Below, in pieces: positions 32,630-44,418 of a stretch of 64,000 bases of DNA. A program made the position numbers and the translations under genes. Location of the stretch: contig NC_045151.1 of NCBI RefSeq assembly GCF_008831285.2, forward strand, positions 11,150,571 through 11,214,570. Reading direction: 5' to 3'. The stretch is from Nymphaea colorata. Its lineage: Eukaryota; Streptophyta; Magnoliopsida; Nymphaeales; Nymphaeaceae. The stretch's first letter is position 1, and the number at the start of each line of letters is the position of its first letter. The notes under the pieces were generated by a model. It worked only from the letters and a program-made list of their open reading frames with translations, was not told the DNA's origin and made no database searches.

Positions 32630-34680
32630 TGGCGAAATGCATATGTTGTAGTAAACAACTAAATAGAAATAGTAGTAATGGGACTAGTGATTCTTGTACA
32701 ACTTCTCATTGTATACAAAAGTTTGATATAGATCATACAAGAATATTAATAGTGAAGTAACAATGGTACATGAGTATTCATTTATATTGGTGGAATAACA
32801 AAAGTATAATCCTGAACTTTCAGTCTAACAATTCAAAGTTTATTTTGTCTTTCAGAATAACACCTAAGATAGATATTATGTCAATGTATAAGGCCGACAA
32901 ATGTGATTCAAACAATTTATCCATGAGTATGTATAGTGAGTTTCATTGATATGTAACATGTGGACCTCATTGTAAACATTAGAGCATCTGTGTGTGATAG
33001 GATAATATATTGATAAGGACTAGAAGTTGCATTCTTATATCTTCAATTTTGTACATGTACCTCCACCACTAATGCAAACAACTTGTATGAGATACTATCA
33101 GATTGCATTTTTTGCATGGAACATTCAACTAAAAATATTTTCTATTGCTACTTATAACTGTTCAACAAATGATAGTACAATAGGTGCACTAAAAAAGAAT
33201 TTAGAAGGAAGAACCTTTATCCCATTGAGAGGACAACACTTTGACATTCGCAGTGCACACATCCTTAAATCTCATGGTACAAGATGATACATAGAATATA
33301 TATGATGCAATTTTAAAATATTCTGAAAGTGTTACGAAAAGATATCAGCAACCTGATTGCTTACGTTTACTGATTGTGTAAAAGCAAGGTTTGAATGGAA
33401 TGAAAAAAATTATCACTATATGTTCCTAGTCAATAGAACTCTATATTTATCATGTCACAAAATGCATCGTTCTGCAAAGATGTCTTTCGACAATTGGTTT
33501 CTCTTGATACTAATTATACAAACTTGTCTTCTAAGGATGAGTGGAGTTGTGCATCTTCTCTTTGTCAGTGTTTGAAAATATTCTATAATGCAACAAAAAT
33601 CTTCTCTACCACAAAGTATGTAACAGCTAATTTAATTTTTGAAGAACTATATGCAAGTTACAAACATTTGTGTGATCATGTGGTAGTTAATAAATGTATA
33701 AGTGCACTAATGCACAACCTTCAAGTTATATGAGAGCCACTACCTTCAAGTTCAGGGCATATAATTTGAGTTCTTGTTCTCCTCAAGTACTCCACACATA
33801 TCTAGAAACATACTTTATTGATGCACTAGAAGAATGGCCAACTAATGAATACTTCGGCATATTATCTTGGTGGAACTTAAATGAAAGTAAAAACAAACTT
33901 TTATCTAAGATTGCTGAGACCTATTAACAGTCCTTGCATTTACTACATTAGGAAGAGTAGCTAGTAACTATTGATGTTCAAGGGCTCCTCAAATTATTGA
34001 AACACTAGTTTGCACACAAAGTTTGATTCATGAAGACAATGATCTTTGTAAAAGGTAAGATAGTATTAGATATTGATCATTAAATTTGTTATGGGATTTA
34101 AGTTTTTCATTTGTTCAGTTGTAGTTTATCATAAGTTTTACTTGTAAATGCATTTATAAATATTCATTTAAATAATTATGATCATAGGTATGTATTCATA
34201 TAGATGGAATTTAATTCCTTTGTTTACACAACTGTAGTTCATCCGATGAATTTAACTTGTAATTAAATCTAAATTGGTTCATTCTAATTATTGTAATCAC
34301 AAGTACATGTTTATATGAATGAGATCGGAGTCATTCATTTGCTCAATTAAAGTTCATCCAATAAATTCAACTTGTAATTTCATCCATAAAGATTCATTTA
34401 CTATGCTTGTAATAATATATTTTCTCATAATATTATTTTTTTGATAAACAGGCCTCAACCCATTATCTTTTGGGCCGACCTAGGTATTGGGCCTGGTACC
34501 CGCCCAGCCTGGCACAAGCCTATTATGGATAGTCGGCCCCTATTTTTAACATTCATAATCGAGTTGAGCCAGTACCAAGTAGGTCATGAAGCCCAAAAGC
34601 TGATAGATCTCTGGCCTGGAAATTAAATCAAAGAATCGGTCAGGCCAGGCACGCCTAGTCCAATGCCAAGCCCTAGATGC
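32630..34680 (+). mobile_element. second hAT relic, plus strand, 5' truncated
   Basis: Plus-strand fragments in several frames. A BED-finger remnant lies near 32635-32710 (AKCICCSKQLNRNSSNGTS). At 33140-33290 are KIFSIATYNCSTNDSTIGAL, KKNLEGRTF and FDIRSAHILKSHG. At 33520-33720 are DEWSCASSLCQCLKIFYNAT and TTKYVTANLIFEELYASYKH. At 33790-33927 are YFIDALEEWPTNEYFGILSW and NLNESKNKLLSKIAE, the dimerisation region. The downstream end (34455-34680) is GC-rich with GGGCCGACCT and GGGCCTGGTACC words, like the ends of the hAT at 16.17-20.70 kb. No matching left end is seen. Stops and frameshifts make it non-functional. Confidence 0.82.
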
Positions 34681-34689
34681 AAAATGTTC

Positions 34690-36088
34690 AATATGTGCTA
34701 GTTGTAGGTCTTTTCAGGGGAATTTTGTAGCACATTCTTTGCTCTAAGTTTATTCATCTTAAACACTAATGCTCTTTTGTTTCTCGTTGATAGTGGTTTT
34801 CAAGTTGAAGTGTGCACAAGAAAGCATTCTAGGCATCGTAGCTTGGATAAACAAAGTTTTTATTTGTGACCATATGTTCATTTCACAAGTTTGACCTAGA
34901 TGTGAAAATTGGGATGTATATTTTCACATTTATGTACAAAAAAAGTCATTGTAGAAGTTCAGATCTACAAGTCACTAATGTTAAATGTACCCAAAAAATT
35001 GGGGAATATATATCTGCTTCGTACAAAAAATAGGTGCAAAGTCATTAGTGGCATGAAAAAAATTGCATTTAAATTCTAGAGACATGTTTCATCCTCATCA
35101 TGCCACTAAACATTTTCAATGGTGCGACAAAAAGCACCAATAAAAACTCATAGGGACTAACACTATCTTTTCTCACAAAGTCACTAGCACATCATTGAAA
35201 GTTTATAAAGACTCACAAAGTCTTCTCTAACATTAGAAAGTGTCACTATTGACAACATTCAGTGATGTTCATTTTACATCACTATTATGAGATTCAACGA
35301 TGCATCGACCACATCACTTATTGCTTCTTTATGACACAAACATGCAATCATCTGGTTACCTTCTATGATATTTTTCCACAATATTTCTGAAATGTTGTTA
35401 ATGTAGTGAATGTGTCTCCTTATTGATCTTTGTGCATGTCACTAATTATTAGTGACATGACTTTCAACAGTGTTTTCCTTCATGCAGACAAGCCACGTTA
35501 GTAAAACTTTTATTGATGCCTCATCCTTCTTTATTGATTTTTTTGTGCTAGTGAATATTGGAATTCGTGTAACATCTATATCAATGATTTGCATGAATTA
35601 TTTAAGATTTTCTAAATAAACAACATTTTATGCATGTAGAGAAACAACAAAAAAACTTGCTACACAAACTAGCTAGGTTTGCTTGATCTTGCCCTTGCTA
35701 TGTGATACATCAAACTCAGTGTTGAAATTTTGATTTCAAATAACTAGAGGTGTGCAACAATCCCATTCAAACTATACCTATTATCAAGTTGACATGCATC
35801 TTCCCTTCAGCAATTTACCTTTTTTTTCCTTTTTTAAAGTCTTCCACTCTGCAAACACCCTTGGATCAGTTATATCTTGGTGAGCGAGAGGTTAACAACC
35901 AACAATCCAAAAAAAGAGGCCTGAAGGCCCTCCCATTACCCCTACTTCTGAGATCCTGGACTCCATCAACATTAATGATGGCAGCTTGGATCAGCTATAT
36001 CAAACTCTCATTCTCTTCATGGTGAAGGTAGTATAGAGTGTGTTCATATGGCTAAGATTCATTTGGTAGGCTATGATATACCCTTTAA
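34690..36088. other. gene-free DNA; possible CACTA-type terminus at 35553
   Basis: Between 34.96 and 35.55 kb, GTCACTA / TAGTGAC words repeat in both orientations, including GTCACTAATTATTAGTGAC near 35436-35454. The stretch ends in TTTTGTGCTAGTG (35553), whose reverse complement begins CACTAGCACAAAA. That is reminiscent of a CACTA element end with subterminal repeats. No left end and no transposase are visible, so this is tentative. The remainder holds nothing I can name. Confidence 0.35.
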
Positions 36089-37265
36089 GAAGGTGTTCAC
36101 ATCCCCAAAATTTTTGGTATTTGGTTTTGGAGTGCTCCAGAAAAATAAGTTTTGTTTTGAAAATAGAAAAAAAAAAGACTTGCCCGTCTGTACGAGGATC
36201 GACCATTCCCGGTGCCTTTACCGGGGGTAATCAATCCAAGGGCTATGTCTATTATTGATGCATTTCATTTTGGCTTAAACATCTTTTTCATTCTATATAC
36301 GGTGTAGAAAAATATGGAAAGTTTGATGTTTCAAACTTTTGAAAAGATTCTTGAAGAATTGCTTGAGAATGTAAAACATTTTGAGGAAAACTAGAGTTGG
36401 AAATCTTTGTATATATCACTTGGAAAACTTGGGAAATCACTTTGAAGTCATTTTAGTGTTCTCTTAAGACTTTAGGTAGGCTTAAGATTTTGCTCTAATT
36501 CGGTTACTACCTAGTTAGAGTTTCATCTCATCTTACCTAAGTTCTTTTAGAAATGTGATTGTGCTCATTTGTGATATTCAGTGGAAGTGAATGCATGGAT
36601 GCATCAATCCTAATATGAATGGAAGAAAAATGGCTCATTCCTACCACAACATTCATCTAAGGCATTCATACCATAACACACATCTAAGATTTATAGTTAT
36701 CATATATAAGAAAAAAAAAGTTTTTGAAAATGGATTGGGATTGTAGACCATCAAGCATGAATCCAATATTGAGTCATTATTTGAGTTGTGGTCGTAATGA
36801 AGTCGGTAAATAAAAATGATCTTGGAGAAGAAAAATGTCTAAAAGAATGCAAAAGATGAGATATTTGATTGTAAGAAAAATTAGAGAATAAGAAAGAGAT
36901 CTTGAAAATCACAAAATCAAATATTTAAAAGAAAGAAAGATATGCATTCGTACACATATACACATATGCATATATATGTATATCTTTATACGTATAGATA
37001 CATATATGTAAGTTTGTGAAAATGAGGTTTAAATTTGAGTAGAGAAGGAAAATGAAGCTTTTAAAAGAAAGAGAGAAAGAGAGGGCGATAGAAAAGATGC
37101 ACATACATGTGTATATACTATCACATATACACATATATGGAAGATTGTAAAAATTTCATTGATTTGAATGAAGAGAGAGATTTTAGAGGAAAAGAAATAG
37201 AGAATGATATATATATATATATATAAGAAATTTGTAGATGAAGGAATTTGACTTGAAAAGAGAAA

Positions 37266-37267
<2 letters not shown>

Positions 37268-37357
<90 letters not shown>
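37268..37357. repeat. (AT)n microsatellite, 90 bp
   Basis: An uninterrupted (AT)n of 90 bp within LTR C. Long Tyr/Ile open frames here arise from the repeat. Confidence 0.98.
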
Positions 37358-37360
<3 letters not shown>

Positions 37361-37864
37361 TTCATATTTATACAAAAAATTGTAAAAGACATATGTAAAC
37401 ATAGAGAGAGAATGATAAAGAGAATCATCATGTCCACATATGTGTGTATAACATGTATATGCATATATGCTTTCATGAATCTAAAGATAAGTTAAATCAT
37501 ATTACTTCAAGTTTGATATAGGTCGAAAGGGTGCTTGGACTCATACAAGAGCCTAAGCTAAGTAGACAAGGGAATATGTTTCTTCCACCATTGGGTATGA
37601 AAGAAACTCAAACCACACGAGAGGGTGCTCACTAGGGTTCCTAATTGGTTGATTAAAAGGAAACTAATGCGAAATGATATGAAAATGCACTTTAACATGT
37701 ACAAATTCGTGAAGGTTCTTTTCGGATTAGACAAGCCCCAACCTCAAAAATCAATATGAAGATAAAGAATTCTCAAACCACACTCTTATTCCCACCATAC
37801 ATTCACATATAAATAGAAAACCAAACAACTATGCATGTCTAATATATAGACAATATTCAAGGAA

Positions 37865-37868
<4 letters not shown>

Positions 37869-37898
<30 letters not shown>
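37869..37898. repeat. (GA)n microsatellite
   Basis: An uninterrupted (GA)n of about 30 bp in LTR C. Confidence 0.97.
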
Positions 37899-37903
<5 letters not shown>

Positions 37904-38720
37904 AAGAGAAAGATTCAACTAGGAGGGAGGACATGAAGTAACTATGAAATGAAAGATCATCTCATCTTTTCATGCTCCCGGTGCACTTGAGCATAGCCTC
38001 TTATCTTTAAAAAAACAGATTGAGTGTTATCTCCTTTGGGCATGGGGAGAGGAAGATGAGAAGAAAATGAAAAAAGCAAAAGAAGTCTATTGAAAAAAAG
38101 AATGAGCAACAACAACAAGATTATATTTGAGAAAATGAATAACATGATTTAATCGTAGAATAAAAGATTCTCTCATCTTGTCATACTCCCGGTACTCTCG
38201 AGTATAGCCTCTTGACTTTAAAATAGAGAGTGAGAGCTATCTCATATGGCCATGGAGAGATGAAGAATAGAAGAAAGAAAATAAAGAATGGAGTGAGGTT
38301 TGGATTACATACCTCTAAATGAGAAAGGTTTAGAGAAAATGAACACCTTATCTTTAAGATTCTCTTGAGTGAAGCTCCAAGATGATGCCTTCAAGAGAGT
38401 TGTAACTTGCTCCAAGTTGGAGAAGAAGAGAAATGAAAAGAGGAAGAGAGAAAGAGCTCAAGAGAAACCCTAAGTCTTTAAGTGAGAATACTCTAGGGTT
38501 TCTTTCAAGGACCACTCTTACCCAAGAGAGGGGAAATGGGAGGTATTTAAAGAGGATTTTGGAGCTAAAACCCTAAATTTGAATTTTTTTGAATTTCACC
38601 CAATTTTCATCCGAATTTCACATAATTTTGAATTATTTTGAAAAAGAAATGGTTTGAAAATAGGTATGATTGGCCATTAGGCTTATAAAAATATTTTTTT
38701 TAAATAGGTTGGGTTTTTGT

Positions 38721-39000
38721 CCACCCAAAAAGACCAAAATTACCCTCTAAAAGGAGGTTTTTTGTCAAAAGGAGAGACAAATAGGTCTTGCCCACCAAAA
38801 AAGACCAAAATCGCCCTCTAAAATGAGGTTTTTTATCAAAAGAAAAGAAAATGAGTCTTACCCACCAAAAAGACCAAAATCACCCTCTAAAAAAAGGTTT
38901 TTTGTCAAGAGGAAAGGCAAATGGGTCTTACCCATCAAAAAGACCAAAATCGCCCTTTAAAATGATGTTTTTTTGTCAACAGGAGGGGCAAATAGGTCTT
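38721..39000. repeat. four tandem copies of a 70-bp unit in LTR C
   Basis: Units start at 38721, 38791, 38861 and 38931. Each begins CCCACCAAAAAGACCAAAAT (with small changes) and continues with CGCCCTCTAAAA, GGTTTTTTGTCAA and GGTCTT. The spacing is exactly 70 bp. LTR copies A and B have only one related stretch here, so the array arose in copy C or its close relatives. Confidence 0.92.
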
Positions 39001-39212
39001 GCTCTAATTTGCATCTAAAAGTCGGATTTTGGATCTAATTTGAATTTGATAATTGGATTTTGAGTTTGAAATGCTAGATTTGGATCTAAACTTGGATTTT
39101 GGATCTAAACTTGGATTTTGGATTTAAACTTGGTTTTAAAATTCATTAAAAATAATAGACCCAAAACTTTAATAGCCCCGTTTTTTGAAAAATTTAGGGT
39201 GATAATAGAAGG

Positions 39213-41228
39213 CAACAATAGTACCCAGTTGTGGTCAAAATTCACCTTCTTGTTATCCTTTTTATAAAGTAGACATGTTTTACTTTTTTCATGTTCAAAC
39301 TTGTTTTGGCATATAAAATTATGTTCGTATTATTTAATTGATACATTCAAATAATGAGAGGTGTGCACTAGATTTAGAATCCATACCAATTCAGTTGATT
39401 TTTTGTTATTTATACTATTCTTTGGGCTAATGTAGTTTTGCTCTTCGATTTTATTTGATTAAATATAGTAATGTAGGTTACAGAAGGTTCCTAATTGAGT
39501 TTTAGGAAATAATAGATGTGGTTGTTATTATTCTAAATTTCTTATCCTGTTGGATACCTAGTGCTTTTTGTTTCTGACATGCTTTAAAGTTTGGTTAGCT
39601 AATGTAGAATGTTTACTAAGAATCGGTAGCATTATTTTGATACTTATAATAGAGTTTTTGCTAAAACTCATTAGTTTAACTTATTTTATTCCTTCTAACA
39701 GCCAATACAGAAAGATTTTCCAAGTAAACTTTGGTGCATAGTTAGCTTAGGTTGTGTAGTTCTCATTGTTAAAATTTCATCATTTTTGGATCTTTAGATA
39801 TTTTGAATACAAAATATTTTTTGTTAAGTAGTTTTTATCTTAACAGAAATCTAATTTCAATATAAACTTTTTTAGAATTTGATTCTTAATTTCATAAGTT
39901 AGATTATTACCTTCTCTATTTTTTAAGTTTGTTTCTGACAATTTGTTGTAAATTTACAATTTTTTTGGAATACCAAAATAATTTTTAGGTAGGTGTTTAA
40001 TAGATTATTTCTAATAAATTCTATAGGTTATGTTCCTTTTTTGTTTTCAATTCTTATTTAGAATAGTTAAAGTCTAGTTTGCCTCATTTTATGTTACGCT
40101 TAGTTTCGATTAGGTCTACCTTCAGGTTTTTTTACTTCATGTGATTTTTGTGTTCAAAAAATGGTTAGGTTGATCTAGAGTTCGAGTTAGATCTTGTAGA
40201 CTTTTAACTCACACCATGTTTAAGTTAGCTAGTTAAATGTTTTCCCTTTTTTTTTCTTTTTTTAGTCCTTTAGTTTGTCTTCTTTTTTTTTTACGCATGC
40301 GAAGACATCTCTTCGCAGATATCTGATAAGATTGGAATGAAGACACATGGAGAAGAGATATATGAGGACACAGTAATGAGAATGAGAGGCTTATTGATAT
40401 TAAAGGCCAACTGGTGCTGGAGAAATGAAAGTGCAAAGTTCATATTTTTTTGTTTTTTATTTTAATTTAACTAGGTTGTACATAATCTTCTTTATGTTCC
40501 AAGCATTTGTAATAGGGTTTCATGTGATCTTTATTTGTTGTAGGCATTGCATTTGCATTTGAGTTGATACCAATAGACCTTTTGTTTGACTCATTTACCA
40601 ATAACTATTCTTTAATCGCAACCTCTTATAGATTTAACTTGGCTCCTCAATCCTATGTGAGTGTGTGAACTGATATTTTTTATTAATGTGATATATGGCT
40701 CACATTATCGTATTACAATGCAATTTTATGATAACAACAAAAAAACAAAACAACTACCGCAAAAAAAATTGTCAGCTTTTATAATCTAACTCATACCATG
40801 TTAATATGTAAAAGACAAAACCAATAAATTGTCAACTCAATCACAAAGGCTTAGGCCTCCTTGGCACTTTCCTGTTGTCACCAATCACTTTTGTGATAAC
40901 ACAATAATTAGCATATAATAAGCAGATGTCTTACATAGCTTTCTATGGACTTGCTTTTCTTTTCTTATAAAATGCATTTCCTTAATCCCACTTTGGTTCT
41001 TGTTCGTATCGCCTCCTTAGATCCACCAGCCTGGTTGATATGATATTTGATTATTTTCAAGTACTTGTTTCCTCTTGCTGCTACTTCACATTTTGCTGCA
41101 TTTATTTCACTTTCTGGTTATTGTGGTACAGAGTTTACGTGGGCCTCCAATTCTTTGTAGTATATGGCCTAATTTATACATAGCCAAGTGTGGGGAAAAA
41201 AGATGTTGCATTATATGAATATATGCTT
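39213..41228. other. AT-rich intergenic DNA, nothing identified
   Basis: Both strands lack a supported exon, array or terminal repeat. Short open frames (such as the 67-codon one near 40.3 kb) have low-complexity Ser/Leu or Lys/Arg composition. Confidence 0.5.
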
Positions 41229-41236
41229 GGTACAGC

Positions 41237-41428
41237 CAGGGGCGGAGTCAAGGTAGAGCCCACTTGGGCCTCGGCCTCACCTCAATTTTTTTAAAAAAAA
41301 ATTACATGTAAATTTTAGAAACTTTCACTTGTTAATATAAAAATTTTGAAAAATGATATTTGGGCCCTAGTCAAATTTAAAAACTTTAATTTGGCTCCTC
41401 TCATGAAAAATTTATGGCTCTGCTCGTT
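41237..41428. mobile_element. 192-bp hAT MITE
   Basis: It begins CAGGGGCGGAGTCAAGG, a common plant hAT MITE start, and ends GGCTCTGCTCGTT. The reverse complement of the end (AACGAGCAGAGCC) matches the start imperfectly. The flanking 8-mers GGTACAGC (41229-41236) and GGTACAAC (41429-41436) match at 7 of 8, fitting a hAT target duplication. The interior is AT-rich with GGGCCC words. Confidence 0.82.
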
Positions 41429-41436
41429 GGTACAAC

Positions 41437-42350
41437 ATGGTACTCTCTAGAATGATGAGACTTGATGTTAATGCACACATGTACACATGGTTGTAAATAT
41501 ATTAGATCCAATATAAGGAAATGCATGAGAGGGCAGGTCTGAATTGAGCCCAGTACACTAGAAATTGGAAAGGAAAACGAATCCAGATCCAAAACACTGG
41601 CAAATCCTCAAACAGACATTATGCATAGACATAAGCAAGAAAGAAAAATAAAATGTAAGGATGGATCCAGGTAGAACATTTCTTTAGAACTCTAGTTAGG
41701 TTGCAGAAACATCAATGAGGAGGTGGCTAAGGAGCCAGTGGTAACGAACAGGAGATTCTAGTTAATTTAACTAATTCATGCCTGGAATGCACATGAAACC
41801 TGTAATCAATCTAGCTGCTTGATCATAAAGAAATCCAGCAAAAAAATAACTACAAATTCAAATCTCATTTTCATATTTGAGTTTGAGGCTGCCCCTTACT
41901 ATTAGATATCTCTCTTTTTTTTTCATTTATACATGAATCCATCATGCTGGATAGTGTATTTGTAAATATTTTACATATTGATTCAATAGAAAAATCTTTT
42001 GATTTTAAATTCAAAAATTGTACGTTAAGTAATTCACTGATTTATTATTGTACCGCCCTTTTTCTTAATTGATGGTCCTCCAAATTAAGATCAGTCACCT
42101 AAAACCGGAAAATTAAACTCAACATTTTCATTTCAAAAGGGGAGCATTTCGTCGGTTTGGATTAGTGTCATTAAGCGTGTGCGATCTGGGGCGTGAAGCG
42201 TGCGCCTCCGAGCGCATCACTTTACCGAACGCCTCGATGCAAAGGGTTGAAGCGCACGCATCTGAAGCTTGAAGCGCACGTTTCAGGGATAAGTTTTTCC
42301 CCTTATTTAAAAACTTTAAAATATACATTTTTCTAAAACCTTTCACCCCG
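41437..42350. other. intergenic DNA upstream of NOC2
   Basis: Mostly AT-rich. 42170-42290 is a G+C-rich patch with repeated GAAGCGCACG / GAAGCGTGCGC words, possibly the remnant of another small transposon. No gene. Confidence 0.45.
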
Positions 42351-42573
42351 TTAAGAAGAGGGATTTTCTGTTTCGAAAACCCTTGCGGGTTCGGTCTCCC
42401 GAAAAACCTTGCGGGTTCGGTCTCGTCCGTTTCCTGCTTCCAACGAGCGCAAAAAATAGAGCCCTTCGACTCTCTCTTTACGACGGACGCCGGTCGCTCT
42501 CTCTCCGACGAACGCCGGCGACCCTCTATCTCTTTACGGTGAAGGCCGTCACTCCGGCGAGCTCCGGTGAGTC

Positions 42574-42621
<48 letters not shown>

Positions 42622-44418
42622 TGACGGCTGTCGGCCCACAATGTCTGACTGGCCGGCAGCCATTTTCTTTTCAGTATCTCTCTCTCTCCCTCTCTGTTTT
42701 AATTTCTAAATGACGGCCGCCAGCAGGCAGTCCTTCCTCCTTTTCTCTGTGCTCCAATAAGGGCCGCCGGCTGGCAGCAGCCCTCGCCTGCGCAATACGG
42801 CCAGCCTCTATGGTGGCCTTAATTGGTCGGTCTGCCTTCGCGGTGGAGGCTCAGACCATCGTCTTTGGTGGTGAAAAACACAGGCACCGTCGGGTGCCCG
42901 TGCTTATCTCAGTGGAGAACCCGATGCATTCTCCGTTGTATGTGACTCTCCATGGTTTTTTCTGATGTTCAGAATGGTGGTAATTTTCAGTGAGTTGGAA
43001 GTTTGGTTCGTGTACTGAGGTAATTTTCCTGTGGGGTGCTTGTTTTTGTTTAGTTTTCTGGGTGGTGTTCCCAGAATGGGTGATTTCAGTCTCCCGAAGC
43101 TTTTGTTTCCTTTGATTTTTTATGTATTCACTTGTGGATTCGGATTTTACGTTGGTTCAACTAAAATATTGACTTTGAAACGAGAAAGTGGTCATTTAGT
43201 TGCGGTTTTTTGCGAAAGAAGTGGTGACCTTGCCATTATACAAACCTCGAATCCTGAATGCTTTGTTTTGAGATGTTTTCATAGAAAAATATCTCAACAA
43301 ATGTTTATTTAGTTTAGGGACTGAAAGCAGCTATTATCTCTGCGCTAGAACTTTCGTACATTATCAAAGAAAACCAGCAAATTCTTCATTTGTTGTTCGA
43401 GTTACTGCAAGCAAGCGGGTAAGTTTGGTGACCAGATGATCCGTCATAAATGTAAAACGATGACTAGAATCGACAGTTTATGGTCATGCATTCCATTTAG
43501 GTGGAACATTGCATGATCATATTAGCATAGGATTAATTCGTTGCATTCTTTTATTTTAAATTTAAGGTAAATTTGAGTTTCAAAAAGGGCTGGTACGTTC
43601 TTCCAGGAGATGCCACCTCTTGACTAAAAGTCAGCTTGATTCTTATCAATCTTATTTGTTAGATGTTAATATTTGGAACTAAATTGCCAAATTGTAGGAC
43701 TTCACTCTTTAAGATGGTTAGGTCTTTCTAGTCATTTTAATTATTTTTTCATTTTAAACATTATTTTGTGGATATTATTTCTTTCACAATTTTATTCATG
43801 AAGCTTACACTTCGGTTTGCTTCACCTTTGATTTACTTGTCCTCACTTTGTCTCGCTTCACAAGATCAATGTTTCGCTTTGGCTCATCAAGTATGACAAC
43901 ATTGCCTAATAATGTGAAAGAATTGATTGCTGAATTTGTTGTCTGATGTTTATCCTTTTCTAATTTTGTTATGTTGATCAATTGGCTACTTTTTGAAATG
44001 GTGTTTCCGATTTGTTCTTGTTTTCTTTCTTGTTTGTAATAACTATATCATCAAGACTGACTTACATTGTCTTAATTTTTATACACTTGTTTATTCCTGA
44101 TTCTGAAGACTTTCATCTTGTATCTGGAATTCTATAGAGCATGAGTGAAAACATTGTAAGACTGAACAGTTTTACGGTTTTCCTGTAATTATATTTAAGA
44201 GTAACTCTTATTATGTTTGATTTGGGACATGATGTTAGTTCAGTACAGAATTTCAGACATGTCATGTTGCCAAATTCTTTTATCCTTCTCATGTTATATA
44301 AAGTGTGCATTAACATTACAGTATTTCAGTTGTTGGTTCATTTGTTTTACTTTCACCTTCAGATTTCTTTTGCATTCTATGATTTACTGATCTGTAGCTT
44401 CTGTTAAATTTGAAGGAA
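42351..44418 (+). promoter_or_regulatory. proposed NOC2 promoter/5' UTR region with a 5' UTR intron
   Basis: A local G+C-rich region (42360-42570) holds two copies of CTTGCGGGTTCGGTCTC (42383 and 42408) and CGACGGACGCCGG / CGACGAACGCCGG words, typical of a plant gene start. A good donor CCG|GTGAGT at 42566/42567 is followed by (TC)n. The best acceptor, TGATCTGTAG at 44388-44397, lies 21 bp before the NOC2 ATG. I infer a 5' UTR intron of about 1.8 kb. Another possible donor, GCG|GGTAAG near 43418, would add a small UTR exon. No transcript evidence is available to me. Confidence 0.45.
42578..42618. repeat. (TC)n microsatellite
   Basis: An uninterrupted (TC)n of about 41 bp, directly downstream of the proposed 5' UTR splice donor. 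Confidence 0.97.

Larger units (their letters stand above)
36094..39207 (-). mobile_element. solo LTR copy C (3.1 kb)
   Basis: The ends are TGTTCACATCC (36094) and GGGTGATAATA (39207). The perfect 5-bp target duplication GAAGG lies at 36089-36093 and 39208-39212. It aligns along its length with copy A and, reversed, with B. A minus-strand TATA-like CTTTAAATACC near 38545 agrees with the orientation deduced from B. Its own features are a 90-bp (AT)n, a (GA)n and a four-copy 70-bp tandem repeat. No coding frame. Confidence 0.88.

Noticed and set aside
37029-37495. Tyr/Ile open frames of about 85-110 codons
   Set aside because: Translation of the 90-bp (AT)n and neighbouring AT-rich DNA.
38721-39000. 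70-bp array considered as CRISPR-like
   Set aside because: The whole unit repeats with no unique spacers; it is a tandem repeat inside a plant LTR.
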